DNA of 48,390 bases. It comes from Chersky-299 sp963749535 (lineage in GTDB: Bacteria > Actinomycetota > Thermoleophilia > RBG-16-64-13). The translations under genes were made by a program, and so were the position numbers. The notes under the pieces were generated by a model that saw nothing but the letters and a program-made list of their open reading frames with translations, had not been told where the DNA came from and did no database searches. Positions within the stretch are counted from its first letter, which is position 1; every line of letters begins with the position of its first letter. The stretch spans positions 1-48,390 of the forward strand of contig CAVVNF010000001.1 in NCBI GenBank assembly GCA_963749535.1, in the 5' to 3' direction. This document shows, piece by piece, positions 45,552 to 48,390 of this stretch.

Positions 45552-45616
45552 CGAACCTAAAGCCATTCGCGCCGGATGCCGACGGGTGAGTTGAATCGGT
45601 GGGAAGGAGTCGTCAC

Positions 45617-45778
45617 GTGCACAGACATCGGGAGCAACTCCGTCAGAGACAGCGCAATGCCATATGGAAGTGGCGATGGCTGGGGATGCGCGAGAGCACC
45701 CCGGGTTTCAAGGGAAGCATAGTCGTGCTGGAAGTCGTCGCCATCTACATCGGCTTGCGTGCGTTCACAAAGATGTAG
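45617..45778 (+). CDS. small basic protein with a hydrophobic tail (53 aa)
   Basis: GTG 45617 follows GGAAGGAG with 7-base spacing. The product has a strongly basic start (HRHREQLRQRQRNAIWKWRW) and a hydrophobic C-terminal helix (GSIVVLEVVAIYIGLRAF). The family is not recognised. It lies downstream of the hairpin-rich segment. Confidence 0.5.
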   Translation: MHRHREQLRQRQRNAIWKWRWLGMRESTPGFKGSIVVLEVVAIYIGLRAFTKM

Positions 45779-45827
45779 CCACACGCCGCGCAGACGCGTG
45801 GTCATCATGCGCCTTCGGTGAGTGACT

Positions 45828-45900
45828 TTGGCAAGTCCCCCGGAGTCAGGCTGATCCTTCAGGCACATTCGGGTCTCTGCCGGACATATACTGAGTGGGC
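45828..45900 (+). promoter_or_regulatory. dispersed promoter-like element, copy 6 (long form)
   Basis: GGCACA (45862) and CTGCCGGACATATACT precede the membrane protein gene at 45923. The 30 bases upstream (GCAAGTCCCCCGGAGTCAGG...) repeat those before copy 1 at 30349, although the two sites are 15 kb apart. Confidence 0.6.
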
Positions 45901-45922
45901 AGCTGATCAACTGCGGGCGGTG

Positions 45923-46454
45923 ATGGTGCGACCTTTATCACGTTCAAGGGTCAGGTTTGGCGCGGCCCTGGTAGGCTTCTTGATCGTTGTGACCGAGCTG
46001 GGCTTCGCGCTGTACTGTGAAGCGTCATTTCACCGGTTTCTGGTCGCTCCAAGAACCGGGATAGTGGTCCTGGGTCCACAGCCCTCGCTCTATCGGCAGA
46101 TCGTCCTCCACCTTCCCAACGCCCTGCTCGCCCTTGCCAGTCTCATCGGCGGCGTGGTTCTCTACCGTGCCATCCGAGGGCGCTCAGATTGGAGCTGGCA
46201 TCTCGCCGTGCTTGCCCCTGTGGCAGCGTTCCTGGTCATCTGGAAACCCTCAGTCACTCACGTACAGCTCGTTCATGTTGATGATCTGATCAGGCCCTGG
46301 GTAGCGCCCGTCTTCTGGACACATCTCGGAAGCGGAAACGCCGGCCCTGTCAATAGGGCTTCAGATCGCCCCATATTTGGCCGTTGCTACCTACATCCTG
46401 GCCACGGTTCTGACTCTCCCCCGCAGAGAACCAAGAAGCCCTATCGAGGCCTGA
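45923..46454 (+). CDS. four-span membrane protein (one frameshift)
   Basis: The first frame gives three spans (FGAALVGFLIVVTELGFAL, LPNALLALASLIGGVVLY, WHLAVLAPVAAFLVIW) and a DDLIRPWVAPVF segment. A shift near 46345 leads into IGLQIAPYLAVATYILATVL, a fourth span, and the end at TGA 46454, whereas the unshifted frame runs on in Pro/Arg-rich nonsense to 46498. The joined protein is ~176 residues. The family is not known. It is preceded by the long form of the promoter-like repeat. Confidence 0.55.
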
Positions 46455-46570
46455 CACCCTATGGAGTGAAGCCGCAGGATGGAGCCCGGAGCCTCTAGAG
46501 CCCTGGCGGCGTCAATCAAAGTGGCTGATGACTGTACAGTGGAGTCGTGACACACAGCGGGGGGAGAAGC

Positions 46571-47605
46571 ATGCGCGGCGCGAGGGTCATCGCGGCGGTA
46601 CTCATAGGGGGTCTTCTCGCGAGCGGGGTCCTGCTCGGGGGGTGCGCGACGGGAACCACCGCCACGACCCCATTGACTAACGGCACAACGACCCCTACGG
46701 TCGGGTCTACAACGAGCACGCTATCGCCTTCGGAAACCCCATCCTCGGGCGACGGCCCGGATACGACGGCAGCAACTCTCGCCCCAATTCCAGACACCAC
46801 GTCCACCACATCCTCGACCTCGGAGACCCTGCCCTTCACCGAACTTTCCCCGGCCAAGAAGGCGGAACTCGATGGACTTTCCCCGCAGGAGGTGGTTCGC
46901 ACCTTCTTCGCCTCGTCAGACTATTCAGTTCAGAGCTATCTGGGCTGGTCAACTGTTCAGCAGATACTCGGGTTCGCCCGTTCGCGCGTTGCCGAGCAGC
47001 CTGGGGATATCACGAAGGTGGTCGTTACCCCAGTGGCGGGTGCGACCTCGCCCTTCGGCCCTTTGTCTCAGTGGGTATCGCAATTGATCTTCACCGTCTC
47101 CTACGATTCTCGGGTTGCGAACCTTTTTGGACGCGCTGCCGGGAAGAACGAAGCCAGCGTCGTTGTCGCAGAGACGAAGGCCAGCGGTCCATGGAAGCTG
47201 CTCACTATCGTCCCGAATGCATCTCCGAGGACGTTGCCCGCGGACGAACAAAGGCGGCTTGATGCCCTCGGCTCGGCAGAGACAGTCCGTGCCTATTTCT
47301 TGAGCGGTAGCTTCGATGAGCAGTACTACCTGAGCGGCCCAGCTCAGAGGGGAAGCCTTCTCTTCTCGATACGCGAAACCGAAAAGCCGAGCGACATCAG
47401 CAACTTCGTCGTCGGGGTAGCTCACGCCCCGGTTCCCCAAGATGTGACGCCGGAATGGCCGATCGTGCTTGACTACTCGGTGACCTACATCTCCAAGGTC
47501 AAGAGTCTGACCCAACCGGCAGGCGAGCGCACCTGGTTCGTGTCGGTGGGAAGGCAGAAGTCGGACTCGCCCTGGAAGGTTCTGGCTGTGGGATCGGGGC
47601 CATAG
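46571..47605 (+). CDS. lipoprotein with two internal repeats
   Basis: This 344-residue lipoprotein has signal peptide VIAAVLIGGLLASGVLL with lipobox LGGC, a ~65-residue Thr/Ser linker, then two similar ~115-residue units. Unit 1 is LDGLSPQEVVRTFFASSDYS ... GPWKLLTIVP; unit 2 is LDALGSAETVRAYFLSGSFD ... SPWKVLAVGSG. Each unit has a helix pair followed by beta strands, reminiscent of NTF2-like or DUF4829-type modules (tentative). GGGGGGAGA precedes ATG 46571. Confidence 0.75.
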   Translation: MRGARVIAAVLIGGLLASGVLLGGCATGTTATTPLTNGTTTPTVGSTTSTLSPSETPSSGDGPDTTAATLAPIPDTTSTTSSTSETLPFTELSPAKKAELDGLSPQEVVRTFFASSDYSVQSYLGWSTVQQILGFARSRVAEQPGDITKVVVTPVAGATSPFGPLSQWVSQLIFTVSYDSRVANLFGRAAGKNEASVVVAETKASGPWKLLTIVPNASPRTLPADEQRRLDALGSAETVRAYFLSGSFDEQYYLSGPAQRGSLLFSIRETEKPSDISNFVVGVAHAPVPQDVTPEWPIVLDYSVTYISKVKSLTQPAGERTWFVSVGRQKSDSPWKVLAVGSGP

Positions 47606-47868
47606 AGAGTTGCATCAGAGCGGTAGGGGGTCCCTCCCATCCTCCGCGCAATTCCGCAAGGGTCCAGCCGGTCAGGCCCTGGATGCTTCGCGACCTTGCC
47701 TCTCAAGTGGTCTGGAACTAGAATCGGCTAAGAGGCCCTAGCGTGGCGTTCCCGCCTGGTTCGCCCGACCAGCTTGCGGCCGGCAATCCACGCTGCCCGA
47801 CACGCGGTAGTTCCAGGCGTCGTGCAACCCAGAGTTCCAGGCGTCGTACACCAAGGGGAGGGTGAGCG
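47606..47868. other. intergenic region before the S-layer protein gene
   Basis: It contains a direct repeat AGTTCCAGGCGTCGT (about 47808 and 47832), 24 bases apart, just upstream of the S-layer-homology gene. No other feature is seen. Confidence 0.4.
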
Positions 47869-48390
47869 ATGCGAAAACACCACAGGTCCTGCACAACCCG
47901 GATCGGATCCGCTCCTCGGCCGCCGCGCCTTGACCGTCTTAGTGGTGGCGGCCATTGTCGTCTTGGCGCTCACCGGCAGCGCCGTGGCTCTCAGGTTCAC
48001 GGACGTCCCCGACAACAATCCCTACCGCGTGGCCATCACCGATCTCGCTTCCCGTCAGATCATCAGCGGTTTTGCCGACGGCTCGTTCAGACCCGATGCC
48101 TCCGTTACCCGCCAGCAGTTCGCCAAGATGATCGTGAAGACTCTGGGAATCACCGTGACCGGCACCGAGGTCTGCCCGTTCACCGATGTCGATACCACGC
48201 CCAACCCTGTCGACCCCAACTATCCGGCCAAGTACGTGGCGGTGTGCGCGGCCCACGGCATCACCACGGGCATCGACGCCACTCATTTCGGTCCTGGACT
48301 CAACATCAAGCGTCAGCAAATGATCACCATGGTGGCAAGGGCGGCCAATCTGCCCGCACCGCCGGGCGATTACACGCCGGCCTTCACACC
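47869..48390 (+). CDS. S-layer-homology (SLH) domain protein, cut by the window end, one frameshift
   Basis: GGGAGGGTGAGCG precedes ATG 47869. After ~14 codons (ending RIGSA) a one-base shift near 47910 leads into a signal peptide (ALTVLVVAAIVVLALTGSAV) and two SLH modules: FTDVPDNNPYRVAITDLASR with FADGSFRPDASVTRQQFAKM, then FTDVDTTPNP with FGPGLNIKRQQMITM. SLH domains bind secondary polymers of the cell wall and hold proteins at the surface. The rest lies beyond the window. Confidence 0.78.
   Translation, partial: MRKHHRSCTTRIGSAPRPPRLDRLSGGGHCRLGAHRQRRGSQVHGRPRQQSLPRGHHRSRFPSDHQRFCRRLVQTRCLRYPPAVRQDDREDSGNHRDRHRGLPVHRCRYHAQPCRPQLSGQVRGGVRGPRHHHGHRRHSFRSWTQHQASANDHHGGKGGQSARTAGRLHAGLHT

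Overview
The window is GC-rich (except short AT-rich stretches at the left edge and near 37.2 kb). Its genes have strong AGGAGG-type ribosome sites, ATGA overlaps and some GTG/TTG starts. Pyrogallol-transhydroxylase-type molybdoenzymes, corrinoid methyltransfer genes, a type IV pilin, an S-layer-homology protein and Ser/Thr-rich lipoproteins fit an anaerobic bacterium, most likely a deep Actinomycetota lineage (Coriobacteriia/Thermoleophilia-like). The phylum is an inference; no rRNA is present.

Left part (0.4-26.3 kb), anaerobic aromatic/one-carbon metabolism. On the minus strand are an intact transhydroxylase pair (athL, athS), a second frameshifted athL copy and the shattered 5' end of an ABC substrate-binding protein gene. 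A plus-strand block follows: a PAS/GAF sensor without output domain, a CobW-type GTPase, a small unknown protein, a MtaC-type corrinoid protein, a UroD-type methyltransferase and an OsmC protein. Next come an SDR dehydrogenase and three large CocE/NonD-type hydrolase paralogues (a fourth survives as a C-terminal scrap at 0.6 kb), with a cytochrome b6-like membrane operon between the second and third. Housekeeping-like genes (a PAS-receiver protein, a PLDc_N membrane protein, tadA, a metallo-beta-lactamase) lead up to tRNA-Ser(CGA) at 26.42 kb.

Middle part (26.4-36.9 kb), the most unusual region. Six further copies of the tRNA-Ser 3' half lie downstream of the intact tRNA, all in the same orientation. 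In most copies the 3' half is followed, at a conserved 61-64 nt, by a block with a terminator-like hairpin and direct TCGGGGGCAA repeats flanked by inverted GCGAGTT/AACTCGC. The segments between copies are only 0.7-3.7 kb and carry one to three small cargo genes (pilin, membrane proteins, lipoproteins, nitroreductase, flavin-binding protein). No integrase is present. I read this as a serial tRNA-cassette array built from small, probably non-autonomous integrative elements.

Right part (36.9-48.4 kb). A ribbon-helix-helix regulator sits divergent from an ABC exporter with an AT-rich palindromic operator between them. Then come small membrane proteins, more lipoproteins, eroded ABC and duplicate genes, a hairpin-rich segment, and the start of an S-layer-homology protein at the right edge. 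A dispersed promoter-like repeat (GGCACA ... CTGCCGGACATAT) precedes many of the cargo genes in both the middle and right parts.

About twenty apparent single-base frameshifts are spread over the window, often in well-conserved genes, so part of the gene breakage may be sequence or assembly error rather than biology.
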